Positions 21,007-34,338 are shown, counted from the first letter of the stretch. The stretch is DNA of 64,000 nt from Apodemus sylvaticus (GCF_947179515.1 NC_067491.1:3038312-3102311), one strand, 5' to 3'. Translations and numbers: made by a program. The notes: a model not told the origin generated them from the letters alone.

Positions 21007-23429
21007 CCAAGTGCAAGGATGGTTGGGCTGTGGGTGATCCAGGTCATACAGCAGCAGGTGTGGCCACATAATTGTGTTATATAGGCATTAAAGGCCCATA
21101 AAGACAAAGCTATCCTGAATGGAGATGCAGTATTCCAGGTGGGCAGTCCAATGACTTGGCTAAAGGACCTATTCCTAAGGAAAGTTGAACTATCCCCAGG
21201 TTGATGGGTTCACCTTAAGCCTGCTAAAGAGATGGAAATAGTAATTTTTCCTTAATAAAATAATGTTCTTTTCCCTTCAAGAATTCCTACCTGTTAGCAT
21301 AATCCCATGGGGTTCTTCTGCTGGGTCTTCCTTCCAATATTTCAGGGTCCTTACTAAGAAAGGTATAACTTTTCCTTTCTTTTCTGTATCTTCCTTTTAG
21401 ATGCTGGCAAGAGCTGAAGTGCACTATTATTGTTTCACTGGGCTTCCTTACAATTTCTCTAAAGCCCCACTTCCTACAATGTAGCTCTTTGCCAGACACA
21501 TAGCTTACCTCCAGTCAACTTACCTCAAGTGGTATGGATTTCCCCATTTCCCTTCTCCATTCGCTTTCTGTTGGAGGCTGTTGATATTTTGATTTAGCTT
21601 GCCTTGGAACTTTTCTTATAAACTTAAAAAAAATGTTTGTGAGTTTCTTTTTCAGTCTATTCTTAAGCTCATTTGTTAATGAAACTAAACACTCAAAGAA
21701 GGTACTCCAGTTATCCACTATTATATTAGGGATATGTGAGAAGCCCCTGCATTTTTTGTAATACTTTCATGTTTATAAATATAGTTGTTGGGGAAGGAGA
21801 CAGAAAAGATGAAGGGTTTTCTAGGCTTGCTAGTAATGACCAGCTTCAGTTATAGAGAGACTTTGCCTCAGAAGAACAAGGTAGAAAGTGATAGAGCAAA
21901 ACAGTTGATGTTATCCTTCAACTTCTCCACTAATACAAGTTGGGCACACCTGCACATGCACATTTCATACACTGGCAAAGCACACAACACTCACACACAC
22001 ACAGACTTGGAGAAGGAATCAGAACATATTATTGAAGCGGTGTCTCATGAGTGAAATCCTGTAAAATTATGGTGGTTTGACAACAATCATGTCCTTCCTT
22101 AGTTGACAGGTGCTTCACTCAAATCTTCTCTCATTTCACATCAACAATAATAAGATACACATTTATGCTAGGGGCAAACATGAATGGCCAACTCCCAGAA
22201 ACACTCTTCAGGTTAATTCAAATATCATGTTCCAACATTGTAACACTCTTGTGAAGTTTTCATAGTTACAGAAGAAATAAAAGTAAAAACTCAGGGCACT
22301 TTTCAAATACATGGTTGGAAGTAGCAAGTAGGTACATTGCAAGGAAGCACAGACATCCCTGTTACTGGTTACAGATGCTACCTGAAGACTTTTTTTTTTT
22401 TAGCTTTTGTGTTGCTAAAAACTAGTAGTCTATTAAAATGTTTCAAAAGGATTAACATAATGTGACAAGGATACTGTGCCAAACACAAAGCTGGGTAATG
22501 ATGGATGTCTCGAGGTAATTTGACTCTGGTCTAAAACATTCCAACTCCCTATAAACACAAAAGTTCTGGTCAATCAATTTGCCTACGGAAATCTTTGACA
22601 TAAGTATAACGTGTTCCTAGAAACTTCAATTTATAGTTCTTTCTGTTGGCTAGTCACCATATTTTATCCATACGGAAATCAAATGTTATTTTATATCACA
22701 GTGTACTTACTAGGAAGGCTCATTCTTAGGGTCTGATAATGATGAGGCTGAATAGGCAGGAAAACAGTCAACAGGAGAGAGAAATAATTTGCAAAACATT
22801 TAGACATAAGTACTTGGACCTATCAAATTTATGTTCCATCATGGTCCAGGGTGGATTTACCTCTTTATATCTGGCATAACATTTACATATGGCATATAAC
22901 AGTACTATCTCCCAAATTAAAATAATCAAAGGCACAGTGTGTTTGAAGAAGCAAAAAGGCTACAGATAAATTTTTTTTTTGTCATTTGTTATTGCTTTTT
23001 TTGAGGGGTGGAGAAATGTTAGGGATAAGTACATGTGAGGCAAGTATTCTGTCACTGAGTTACAGCCTTCAGTTCTGGAAACAGACACTTCAAACAACCG
23101 AATGCATTGTCTTTAAGATTATGATTCCCCAGGATACACAATTATTCATATTTCATGAAGTATTTTATTTTATGCTGGGAATATTTAAAATAACTTGTTT
23201 TTGTATTTCAGCTTACTTTTGGCCAGCTTGATTTCATAGCTATAACTTATGAGGTGTGGCTAGCTCTAATTTTAGAAAGAATTGATTTTTAATATATAAA
23301 TTATTGTAACAATTTTTGTGACTATTAGTTTACATTGCACTAGATTTTAGTTTGATAAAATAAGTGGCAAGTCACATTGTAGAAATCAGATAATCATACA
23401 GTATCACTTTAAATTTTTCTACACTTATT
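21007..23429. other. Intergenic DNA, no gene seen
   Basis: The first 250-300 bp may belong to the preceding retroelement. Short CA runs lie near 21988. No supported gene or RNA. Confidence 0.45.
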
Positions 23430-23598
23430 TGTTTTATGTACATACATAATAACATGTGCCAAGACCAAAGTCTAGAGAACAGAGGACAGCTTTGGGGAGT
23501 TGGTTCTCTCCTTCCACCATGTAGGTTCCAGGAATCAAGTAGGGTTGTCAGTATTGGCAGCAAGCAACTTTTCCTGCTGAGCCATCTCCCTGGCCTTA
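23430..23598 (-). mobile_element. B3 SINE, minus strand
   Basis: Antisense tRNA-like head CTGCTGAGCCATCTCCCTGG at 23575-23594, preceded by CTCCTTCCACCATGTAGGTT and GGAGTTGGTTCTC, the usual antisense B3 order. Confidence 0.8.
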
Positions 23599-23904
23599 AT
23601 AACAAATATTTTTAGACACCAGAACAAAACTAATAGTCTAGACTGCTGAGAAATCAGAATTCCATGTATTTTGTGATCATAATCACAATTTATTTTATAA
23701 TCAGAAAGGAAAATGGGACTCTAATAAGAAGGTATCTGGTAATCTTTTCCATTTATGTTTTAGTGGAAAAATTCAAATACTACATAAATTTTAATATCAA
23801 CTCACTATCACAGAACAACTTACTCTTTTAATCAAAACATCTAGACTTTTTTTTAACTAGTAAGATGAAATCATACAAGTATGAATAGATATTAAGGGTT
23901 AGGA

Positions 23905-24030
23905 AGGGGACTAAGGATACAGTTCTTGGAGTAGAATGCTTGTTGAACATGCACAAAACCCTGGATTCAATCCCTAGCACAGCAGAAATAAGGTGTATGG
24001 TATATATCTATTATCCCAGACTTGGAAAGT
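23905..24030 (+). mobile_element. ID/B4-type SINE
   Basis: GGAGTAGAATGCTTGTTGAA, CATGCACAAAACCCTGGATT and CAATCCCTAGCACAGC match the ID/tRNA-Ala-like head with its B box, then a diverged continuation TCTATTATCCCAGACTTGG like the B4 body. Confidence 0.6.
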
Positions 24031-26498
24031 ACCCCCCCCCATCACTCATACTACAGGGGAATACAGTTCAGCCCATTATTAATTGATAACTAATTCAAAG
24101 TGGTTCCAGAGTTGTTAGAGGTGAGAATAATTGACAATTCCAGAAAATTAAAAAAAGAATAACTAAAAGGATAAGACAGAGGAAGGTATTTCTATGGAAG
24201 TAATGACAGGAAAGAAGCAAAAACATGAAAAGATATGAAGTTATAAGGGAATGACAAATTGTCTAGTAGGCCTTCCCATCTAAAGAAAAATTACATGCCT
24301 CTCATAACAGGGAGAATCTAAGACAGGCTAAAGTGCAAATAACACCTGAGCTTCACAGATTAATGGTTTTGTCTGATGTTTAAGGAATACTTGTGAAGTT
24401 CAATTTTCTATTTTATCTAAATAATTCCATGTAATTGCAAAATGTCTTATTTTATTAGGCCCACAGTGATTGGAGCTGTGCTTAGTTGTCATGAAAACTC
24501 TACAAAAGTTTGAGCAATGATACTGAATTGGCTGTGTGATGAGACAGCCATATAGTTCTATTTAACACATGTAAGAAGCTATGCTTTATACTGCAGAGCA
24601 TCATCACATGAAAACAGTGTGCCCTCTACAGAAGAAATGTACAAATGATATTAACTGTGATGGCACACGATGAGACAAGGACTATATGATAGGCACAAGA
24701 AGCTATTCTTCCATTTTCTGCAAAGTAAAAATTATTTAACTTCAAAAGAAAAAAATTTACAGAAATAGTGCCATGGATTTTAAAACTTACATTGGGTTTT
24801 AGTAAGTAGTGAAACTTATTCAAGGATACATAATAATTTAATCTAAATATAATTTGGTTATAAATAATAATTGCAAGAGATGAGACAAGGTATCTGTGTA
24901 TATATAGTATAAGAGCATTGTTAGCAGAAAAAACAACTGAATGGTTTGAGTTGTAGCCAGGGTTTTTGAAGACTAGTAAGGAAACTAATAATCCTGGAGT
25001 AGAAAATGTCAGTGAAATTTTGACAAAAGTTGGAAATAATAGAACAAGAAAAAAGACCTCCCTGCAAGCTTAATTATACACGGTATGCAAAATAGGTTAC
25101 TGTGTAGCTTAAAGATAAAAGCTGTATATACATGTCCAGTTCACATTTGGTGCTGAGTTCATAGGATAAAAGTTCATAGGCATGATGTCTCAAAGCAGAG
25201 TCTAATGTCCATCTCCTACTGGAACTACTCCCTGACCCTCAAGTCACTCTGTGCTCAGCCCTAGTACAACTTCTCAAATGAAGATGTTCATTTGAGATTC
25301 TTTATCTGTGTGAATAGCCATCAGGAGACAATGGGAGTCTTTAGGAACTGGGACATTTACTATTTCATTCTTGCTTGTGTCTTCACAGATTTGAATAGAT
25401 AATAGTTGTTAAATAGGATATAATTTTAGATTATCTGCTGATTGAGATTTTCTGCACCATTGCTCCATTCTGCTAGTGTGCCTAATCCTGAGTTTACTGA
25501 TAACGCAGTTCCCTGTCTCATCTTAATTGCACAACACAAGGCATCCTCATAGAGAAGAACCGGCAAAGTAGCTTCACTGAGCTGTAAGTTTTGAGATTTC
25601 CACAATTTCAAAGGCTTCGTAAGGGGCAAACAGAATCAAGATGAGTAAGGGTGGCAGAAATAGGGCAAAGGTGATACAAAGTTGGGAAGGGAAAGTGTAC
25701 CTAAACCTTCAACAACTTGCATACAAAGTCTGCATACAAAGAGGCAGGTGGGGATAATGACTGAAGGCCAGGGAGGAGATGATGAAAGGCTGACAGATGG
25801 AGTGCTCCCTTTGAGGGCTCTCTGAGGACCAGCCATTGCAAATCCACACAATGTCCTGAAGTAAATCAAACTGGGGAACATGTGCACTAAAGGAAGGAGA
25901 AAGAAGGGAGGGACAAGAGGATACACAATAGTGTTGAGCCTAATAGGGACATGGAAATCCCCTTAAACCTTAAAGCAGTTGGGGAGGATGGTATTTAGGA
26001 TGTTATTCTGGAGCAGTTGAGAAGTGAGGGGTCAGTGGACAGGGAAGACTGAGGTCCAGTGTCCTAAGGCCTCAGGGAATTTAGTCGTCTATCCAATTCA
26101 TTCTCAAAACTCTAAGCACAACTAAATTTTTCATACTGAAGATATATAAGAACATGCACTGGGAGGATTGCGCTGGGAGCTATATGCACAGCACTCTTGT
26201 CACTTTATTTTGAAACAAAGTCCTGCTAAGTTCCCCAAATTCTAATGTTAGAGCTGGTCAGATTATTATCATTCTTGCTGGCCATTGGATATGAATTCTT
26301 TCCTTGTGATCAGCTTTTAATGCCACCTTTATCTACCCAGTAACACTAATTTTAACAAGTAACAAACATCACAATTACTCTCCTTAGCATTTGTAATACC
26401 ACACATAAGAGGGAGGAATCATCCCAAATGATTGTTGAAACAGCACAGGACAAGACCAGATGCAGGAGCAAGATTCAGTTGGGTATATTTAGATTCCT
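24031..26498. other. Intergenic DNA, no gene seen
   Basis: A C run at about 24031-24040 and a 13-bp tandem TGCATACAAAG repeat near 25718-25743. None of the short frames has a recognisable product. Confidence 0.45.
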
Positions 26499-26678
26499 GG
26501 GGCTGGACAGATGGCTCAGTGGTTAAGAGCACTGACTGCTCTTCCAGGGATTCTGAGTTCAATTCTCAGCAACTATGTGTTGGTTCACAACCAACTGTAA
26601 TGGAATCTGATGTCCTCTTCTGGTGTGTCCAAAGACAGTGAGAGTGTACTCACATATATAAAATAAATCTTAAAAAAA
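26499..26678 (+). mobile_element. B2 SINE
   Basis: GGGGCTGGACAGATGGCTCA, GTTAAGAGCACTGACTGCTC, GATGTCCTCTTCTGGTGTG and an AAATAAATCTTAAAAAAA tail: a nearly intact B2 with its A and B box region. The 69-codon frame over it is not a gene. Confidence 0.92.
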
Positions 26679-27692
26679 TGTTGCTTCCCCTTGGAAAAAC
26701 ATGGCTACTTTATAGATGGATTATTTACTTCCTAACATTTCTTAATTTACTCTATCATATCATTTTGGGTAAAACAAACAAAAAACAAAACAACAACAAT
26801 AACAAAAACCAGCATGGCATTATTCACTACTCAAAATATTATATAAAAATAATATATCATTATGCACTAAATGAAAGGACACAGGGAAGTTAATTCAAAT
26901 GAACCTGCCAATAATTTGTATAGTATACACCTGAATATGTTTAAGTGATGGAAGGAAAAGCTATTCCCTTAGTTAAATATATACTTTGTTTTCAAGAAAC
27001 TACTCCCTCAGTGCATTTGCGTATGGATTCTTACCTCTAGGTGTGCCTATTTTTCTGAGTTTTACCTGAAGAAGTATGACTTTTCCATCTTACTCTTTAT
27101 TTCCCGTTTTAAGAATACCAACCCAAATCTTAAGCTTGCTCGCCCTGAAATTGTAAACTGTAGATGTACATTCTTCTCCCTTCTCTCTCCTTCTTACCCA
27201 TCACCTTCCCAATCTCCTCTTCTCCCTTCCCTTCCCTAACCTCTCTCATCATCTTCCTTTAACGGAGAAGCATGACTTTCTCTTTTCTCCTATCCATCTT
27301 TCTCTCCCTGGCAGATTTTTAACAATTCCTGCCTTATTGTTTTTCAAAGTCTAATAAAATCATCATCTTTACATTTCCTTCTCAGTCTGTTTTAAAATAA
27401 TTTTATCTGAGAGACTAAAAACATGCATATAAAGGGACCCTTTATTCCCTAGTAGCAAAGCTGTATTGCACACATTATAGCAGAAGCTGGCCTTGATTCC
27501 TCCCGGCTCAGCCTTCTAAGTAGCTATTTGACAAGGCTGCATCACTTGGTCAAGCTCACTAGCACTCTCAATGCCAGGTGGCAACATCTACCCCAGAATA
27601 TTGTAGGAGGTTCCTAAAGAATACAGTCTGGCCTTAGGAGGTACCCACTGAAAATATTCAGTCTTAACTTAGCTTATATTACGAATAAAAAT
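26679..27692. other. Intergenic DNA, no gene seen
   Basis: Contains an AC/A-rich patch near 26775-26810 and a CT-rich stretch at 27170-27320. No gene seen. Confidence 0.5.
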
Positions 27693-27905
27693 AAGGGGAT
27701 AAAAAGATTGCTCGGTCTTTAAGTGCACCGGTTGCTCTTACAGAGGACTCATTTTCTGTTCCCAGCACCCATATGGTGGCTCTCAGCTTTCTATAATTTC
27801 AATTCCAGAGGAATCTGACATCTTCTTCTGGACTCCTTGGGCACCAGGCACATACATGGTACATAGATGTACATACATACAAGCACTCAGGCACATAAAA
27901 AAATA
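27693..27905 (+). mobile_element. B3 SINE
   Basis: AAGATTGCTCGGTCTTTAAG, GTTCCCAGCACCCATATGGT, AATCTGACATCTTCTTCTGG and a CA-containing tail ending in ACATAAAAAAAT follow the B3 order, diverged. Confidence 0.75.
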
Positions 27906-29967
27906 TCAAACCAATAGAGAGGCATGGAAGTAAGCAGCCATTCTAAGAAGTATATTCATTCCTTGGTTTTGTTACCCTGGACAAGCTAACATCATTTCTG
28001 TTTTGCTTACTGATATATCTTTAATACCCATTATGCATGAGAAACACTCAAATCTTTATTTGATGGATAAATTAAATTTGTTCTCTATCATCTAAATGAC
28101 ATATCTAAATGGGTATTTACCTGTTTAGAATGTGCAGGGTCTTTGGTTTGATGAACAGGGAAAAAAGGCAAAGAAACAAGTTAAAAAGTAATAATAATCA
28201 CACCCATGAAAAAGAACTATTGTAGGTAAAGTTACTGACATGAAAAATCAGAAAGTTGTGCATTTCTAAAGGAGAGAAATATTCAGAGTGCTGATGTAAG
28301 GACTGTTCAAGCGAATGTTGGTTTCCTTATTTATTTTTATCACCCCCTTCTCCATAATTCTGATATATTGAAATATTTAGTTTGGGTCTCAATGGCTGAG
28401 CACAGCAATGTGTTTCTTTTTTTGCCTGATTCTCTGACTTCTCAACTCATATTAACATTAAAAGTTTTAGAAAATAAAATAGTTCTAGCTATGGGAGCAG
28501 AAAGAAAACAAAGTAAAATTAGAAAGTTGTTGAAGAATCATTTGCCATAGAAGTAGGTTGTAGTTACTTTTGCGTACTGTGAGCAAAATAATGGGCAGAA
28601 ACCAAGTAAGAAAGATTAATTTTGGCTCAGTTTTAGGAGTGTCATTCCATTATAGTGGAAAAGCTTTGAACTGGGTGACTCATTTTGCCCCAGTGAAAGC
28701 ACATGGCAGAAACTAATCAAAAAGTGGTAGACCATAAGACAGAGAATATCTAGTAGAATCAAGTTATACCCTTTAAGAGTCTACTTGGTGAAATAGTTTT
28801 GATTTTGACCTGCAAGTACACAGACCTGTGCTCTGTTTGTTCCTCAAATACAACTGAAAGTACTTGAAGGTTGTACTCAGCTTTATTAACCATTTTGTGT
28901 TGGTGTTTTAGTTACTTATCTGTTCAGGAAATCCCCACTGACCCATACCACATATTTTCTAGGTGGAGAAGCCATAAAATTGGATTTAATTAAGTTTAAA
29001 TTGTTGTTAAGACTTGGCAGATGCTTCTGGGGCTAAAGAGCTACTTAGTAGCTTACCTTAGTAGGTGAGAATTAATGAGTAGATTCAATTGTTCACCTTG
29101 ATTGTCTACTTAACATAATTTAAAATCACCATAGAAAAAAGCTTCTATGTATGTGAATGAGTATGTTACTCAAACAGTTTAACAGGGCAGGGGAGGTCCA
29201 CATAGGATATGGGTAGCTCTCTTTTATGGGATAGGCCCTGAAGTACATAAAAGAGAGAAATAATAAAAAAAGAATGTGAGTTGAACACAAGCATTCATTT
29301 CTCTTTGCTTCTTGACAGTGGATGCAATCTGAACAGCTGCTCCAGACTCCTGCCACCCCCTTCCACATAGGTATGGACTGTGCTCTCAAACGGTAAGACA
29401 GAACAAGCCCCCCTTTCTTGTAATTGCTTCTGTCAGGGACATTTGACAACAATGGGAAAAGTAACTAATACGGTAGCATTTTAAAGACAGTATATTTTAG
29501 TTATGTTCTAAAACCTATTGTACTCTCACAACTTACAAATTACTATTTTATACTTATGAAAAATGAAAACAATCTTTTTTGATTTAGATCTATGTTGTAA
29601 CAACAAAAAAAGCCCCTTTATCTTCATATAAAGATGTTACATAAGGGATGAATGCACATGTAAAAATATGTATCATCTAATGTATATTTGTATATTTAAA
29701 AAATTAAGAGTTCTGTCTAGTTAGCTTTTTTTTTCAATTTAACAAAGGCTAAGGTCATCTGGGAAGAGAGAGGCTCAACTGAGAAAATGTTTCTATCAGT
29801 TTGGGCTATAGGCAAGTCTGCATCAATCATATTTAACAGATAAATTAATATGGTACAATTATTGTTGTAACACAGAAATACAGAAACAAATCATGTAAAA
29901 AGAGATCCTGATATTAGTTGGTCAGTAGGGAATAAAGATCAGATTCTAATGTTTAAGGTAAAATACC
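27906..29967. other. Intergenic DNA, no gene seen
   Basis: Parts of 28556-28760 and 29100-29480 faintly resemble old LTR-type repeats, but too weakly to call. No supported frame. Confidence 0.4.
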
Positions 29968-30170
29968 AATAACTAGCATTTACTGCTCTCTTGCTAAGTA
30001 TCAGACTTTATACTAAAAACTTAGCAAACTCACCATCTGTTATCGTGTATACTCCTCAGATAAAATTCATTAGCTGAGCCTTATTACCCACAATTAAATA
30101 TGGCGGAACTTAGGAGTAGAGAAGGAAAGAAGCTGTCTGATGTGGCGTCATCAGTAAATAGTAGCATTAA
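29968..30170 (-). mobile_element. MIR ancient SINE, minus strand
   Basis: AACTAGCATTTACTGCTCTC, TTGCTAAGTATCAGACTTTA, then the degenerate tail of an antisense MIR (CTTATTACCCACAATTAAAT). Diverged. Confidence 0.5.
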
Positions 30171-31156
30171 GCGCCAATGAGTACAAGAGGACTTTTGGGA
30201 CAACAACTGCCAAGAAGGCTTAGGGAAAGAGCACAGAGGTTTTAAAAGAGAATTGTTAAATATGTTTAAGAATTTAAGCAAATGTGTGTAATATATGAAG
30301 CTGAAATGATGTACAATATAAATGCCCAGATGCACAGACTTTGTATGAATGGAATAGAGGAAAAATGAAGCAAATTACCAATTATACAGGTAGAGATACA
30401 CCCACACTTATACTTACGACCTGGTCACTAACTAATGTTGGTGCCTTATTCAAACCTGAAGACCTTTGAATTATTCAGTCTCAAAAGATGATTGTGACAT
30501 CTAACAATGTTGTCATTACTGAATGTTAGAGGTAGAAAGAACATGAAAGATCAGAGACCAGAGATTCTGATTTACCCTGATGGTTGACCATAGGGAACAC
30601 TATGCTTGGGCCATTAGACCACACCTTACCAAGATCCTGAGGAGTCCACCTGCTTATACTGTATTAAACAAACACTGCTAAAGAAATGGGGTCTGGTCCT
30701 AGATTAATGTTCAGAACACAAGTATACATGCTTCCAATCTTTTATTATTTATTTGTTTGTTTTCACGGTCCACTATTTGTTAGAAGAATGAAATGGATTT
30801 TGTGGTTGTAAAGATGGATAATGAATTTCCCTGATGTCATTCTCCACAGACTTAGAATGTTAGCTGGTGTCTTTATACTTTGCTACTGTCCATATTTAGA
30901 AGTATTTCAAGTCACATACCACTTAGTGTAAAAACATTTCTCAATTAATTTTGACATGTTGCGACTTTACTACTTGAGCCCTAAACTTTGGTAGATCAGA
31001 GACTATGTCCTTTGCCTTCTTCTCAGCCTGTTGCCCATCCTATTGCCACTGAGTCCCAATAAGTGGACCAGGTTTAGGGCCTGCTCAAAATTTCTGTGAT
31101 TCTAGGCAGCCCAATAATTTCTTTCCTGAAGCTCCATTTCTCACTTTCTATAGTTC
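30171..31156. other. Intergenic DNA, no gene seen
   Basis: No gene, RNA or clear repeat. Confidence 0.5.
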
Positions 31157-31640
31157 TTGATTTATGCCCCTGGACCTCATTTGTTTGGAAGTAGTGGTCT
31201 TAATTCAACAAAGGCAAGTGGTCTCCCAAGGGAAGACAAGAAGGAGGGACATCTGGGGACAGTTACCAACAGCGTCTGTGGCTTTCAGCCCAGGGCCCTA
31301 GGGCCAGTGTCAGACAGTGGTCTCACTTCTTCAGTGTCTGGTTTCAGAAGACAGTTTCTACTCTCCTTACAGGCCTATGGGCAGGTCTCCTTTGGGGGTC
31401 AGGATTACTGGGAATACTAATTAATTCATTAGTGGGGTTGATGGATTATCAGGCTGTCTCCTAGCAGAGGAGCCTGGGGGTGGGGTGGGGTGTAACAGAT
31501 TGCTGCTCATAAATCTGCCTGTTGCCTTCCTTTTCTCTGCTTCAATGGCTCCTAGTGTCAGCCCAGTGGGCCAGCAACTGAGTGCTGGTCTGGTCTTCTT
31601 TTCCCCACTCAGCAGATGGTTCTAACAGGTTACCTCAGAT
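31157..31640. promoter_or_regulatory. Candidate upstream regulatory element of Neurod4
   Basis: A repeat-free segment with higher G+C, about 1.7-2.2 kb upstream of the probable exon 1. It holds an 18-bp imperfect palindrome of homeodomain-type sites, ACTAATTAATTCATTAGT at 31416-31433, and E-boxes CATCTG (about 31250) and CAGATG (about 31612). The lack of repeats and the clustering of neural-type sites make it a candidate enhancer. This is inference from motifs only. Confidence 0.3.
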
Positions 31641-32795
31641 CTTTACAAAAAAAGCAAAAGAAAAAAAGGAAAGGGCTGTGGACTGGCCCTCTGGCCCAGG
31701 AACCATGTGGGGGAGGAGAATGAATGCAAATGACCTTCATTCTCTTTTCCTAACAGCCATCACTCCCTCCTTTTGCTGATTGCACAGCCTTCCTGCTCTC
31801 TCAGAATTCAACAGCCAAGCCCATAACAGCCAAGGAGTTTCGACAGTAACCTCCATGAATGCACTCCACCCACCTTTCTGAAAAAAACAACAAACAACTC
31901 AAAAACCAGTTTTTAAAGAAAAACTTCCTCTGCCACTAGATGAGTATGCACATGCACACACCCACCACACATGTGCACACACACAAGTGCACACAATTGA
32001 ATGTATTTTGTGAGTTAATCCTCTTATGATCAAGTCCTTACATCTGTTAGAGGTATCTGGGCACACTGTTCCATCTCTATCCTCATCTTTGTCTCAATAT
32101 GTTCACCTTTCTACTAATGTTCCATTCCTCTCCTCCCACAGTGAATCTCACAGGCAAGGTGCCACTTCCCAAAACAACAATAACAACAACAGCAACAACA
32201 AAAACAACAACTTTTTAGTATCCATGGGTATGGCTTTGAAGACAGAATTCTAATAAGCATACATCTAGAAACTATTAAGGTGCTTTATCTAGAGGCAAAC
32301 TGTCCCATTCATAACCTCTCTCTGGCTGAGGAATAAATTCTGAGATGTTTTCTAGAAATTACCATGTCTATCATGCTTTGCTTAATTACTCCAAAAATGA
32401 AGTTTATTTTGCTGAGCAAATATTTCCATGATAGGGAGAAAAAAATGATTAGTGAGGCTTTAAAGATTTGCTGAAAATTATTAGTTACTTGTAAAAACCA
32501 GAAAAAGTTATTTTTTATTTAGTTTTCTATGAAGACCAAGAGTCACAAAATGCCTATGTTAGAGTTCTAAAAATTAACTATTTAAAATCTAAGACAGTCT
32601 TTAATTACAGTGGTAGTAAAACTATCTTTTAGAGACAGAGCTCCAAGGGTTTACACATTTGCTTTTGTTTTCATAAATGTCACATGAATAATTACACGAC
32701 AGACCAGTACAGTGAATATGGTTATAACAGGAATATGTTATGTTGAAATGGGAGACAGAGATTTCCTCATTTTACACTTAAAACTCTGAGAAAAA
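31641..32795. other. Intergenic DNA with CA-rich and CAA repeats
   Basis: A CA-rich stretch at about 31938-31997 and a CAA/AAC-rich run at about 32172-32210. No gene seen. Confidence 0.55.
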
Positions 32796-32895
32796 GGCTG
32801 GGGGATGTAGCTTAGTGGTAGAATACTTGCTTAGCATATGCAAGGCCCTAGGTTTAAATTTTAATAACACACACATACACACACACACACACAGC
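32796..32895 (+). mobile_element. ID SINE with (CA)n tail
   Basis: GGCTGGGGGATGTAGCTTAG, TGGTAGAATACTTGCTTAGC and ATGCAAGGCCCTAGGTTTAA reproduce the tRNA-Ala-derived ID element with A and B boxes. The tail has become a CA repeat at about 32868-32893. Confidence 0.85.
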
Positions 32896-33039
32896 AAAAA
32901 TAATCTGTCCAAGAAACAAACCCAAAATCCTCTGAGAAAACAACCAACCAATCAAACCAATAATCTCCACAAGAAAGGTAGTAGAGTTATTAGCACTATG
33001 TCCTTGCTGTGTAGTTTTCTCGAATTTTGATTCTTTTTA

Positions 33040-33330
33040 AACATGGGCCACCAGTCTCATGTATCTTTTTAGCTTTCTTTCCAAGTGTGTCTCCAGTTTT
33101 CTGAATCCCTCCTGTTCTGCCTGCTCTGTCTTGTATCTTTCTAACCACAAGTCTTTTCACCCATCAACTTCAGCAGCCCTCCCCCTCTAGTCCCTTCCTG
33201 GTTTAAACAAAACATGCACTGGCAAAGCCGGACCTGGCCAGAGAAGCCTTGTGAAGGAGGTGTGTCTTTAGGCTAGGAAGGGGAGGGGCTAGCCTGTGGG
33301 CAACATCTCCCGCCCTGGTCAGCGGCCAAA
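33040..33330 (+). promoter_or_regulatory. Probable Neurod4 promoter
   Basis: Immediately upstream of the probable first exon, base composition rises and CpGs reappear. A GC box-like GGGAGGGGCT lies at 33281-33290 and GGTCAGCGGCCAAACCCGGC at about 33317-33336. No TATA box is convincing, so initiation is likely dispersed. The transcription start cannot be fixed from the sequence. No interspersed repeat occurs between about 32900 and 34300. Confidence 0.55.
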
Positions 33331-33435
33331 CCCGGCAAAACTGCAGCAAGTCAGAAGCTCCAGTCAGATCACAGGAGCTGCCCAGAGATTGTGGTACTGA
33401 AAGAGCTACTCGCGGGAGCTGACCCTAAGAAAGAG
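33331..33435 (+). other. Probable non-coding exon 1 of Neurod4 (3' boundary)
   Basis: NeuroD-family genes usually have a short untranslated first exon and the whole coding sequence in exon 2. The sequence CTAAGAAAGAG followed by GTAATG gives a plausible splice donor after 33435. From about 33300 to the donor there is no ATG, so no upstream reading frame would hinder translation. The left limit is a guess. Cap-site or cDNA data would be needed to fix it. Confidence 0.5.
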
Positions 33436-34335
33436 GTAATGAATAGACCTAGGAAACCAGTTGTGGTGGAGGCACTGACCTGAAGGCATCCTGGAGGTGC
33501 ATCAGAACTCCAGAAAAAAAGTAGAATAAGTAACAGCCAGAGTACCCAGACCAGGAATAGTTACTAGAGAGTAGCTATCAGCTTAATATGGATGACTGAA
33601 AGCATCTTCTGTTTCCTACAATCTGCCTGTTCAGGTCAGGGTAGACCTGACTGTCCTGATAGTCCTTCAGGACACAGATCAGAGTTTAATCTTGGAACTG
33701 GACTTCTGGAGGTGAGCCTGTGAATGGGGTCTGGGTACTAAAGTTTCTGTGTGAAGTTCCCACAAATGCAGAAGAGAAGAGGTTGCTGGTGACTACTCTG
33801 TCACTGTGAAGCCCAACCTTCCATCTAGCTAATGTTAAAAGCTGCAAAAGTTTAGTTGTTTTCCCAGAGTGGCTTAGCAAGCACGTCGGAAGAATTGGCA
33901 CATTTGAGTGCTTTGTTCACAAAGCCCAAGGTTTTGGCAAATAGGGGAAGAAGAGGAAGAGAAATGGAAATTAAATAAGGAGAGGGAGGTCTTAGGCGGC
34001 CACAGGTGACGATTCTCCTTAATATTCCCATTTGCTTTGCCAAAAGTTCTTCAGTGGTTTGAATGAAATAGAAAAATGTATTTTCCCCCAGCTGTTTGAG
34101 ATTGTAAATTAGATAAAATGATTGTCCAAGTGTATCTTTCCTCTCCTGTCATATACTCATCACTTTTCTACCAAAAATATATTCAAGAAATACTAAAAAA
34201 TGCAAATGACCCCACCTTAGTTTTTAACATAGTAAAGAACATGGAGAGAAAATTGAATACTTGTTTAACCTCTGCTAATGAAGTTCACTATTATCATCTG
34301 ACTGTGAAACTGAATGAAGTACAGTATAGCCTTGT

Positions 34336-34338
<3 letters not shown>

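Noticed and set aside
20694..21107. 137-codon minus-strand frame
   Set aside because: It is antisense to a putative LTR and has no domain.
32796..32870. tRNA gene
   Set aside because: The A and B boxes belong to an ID SINE derived from tRNA; no intact cloverleaf, and it has a repeat tail.
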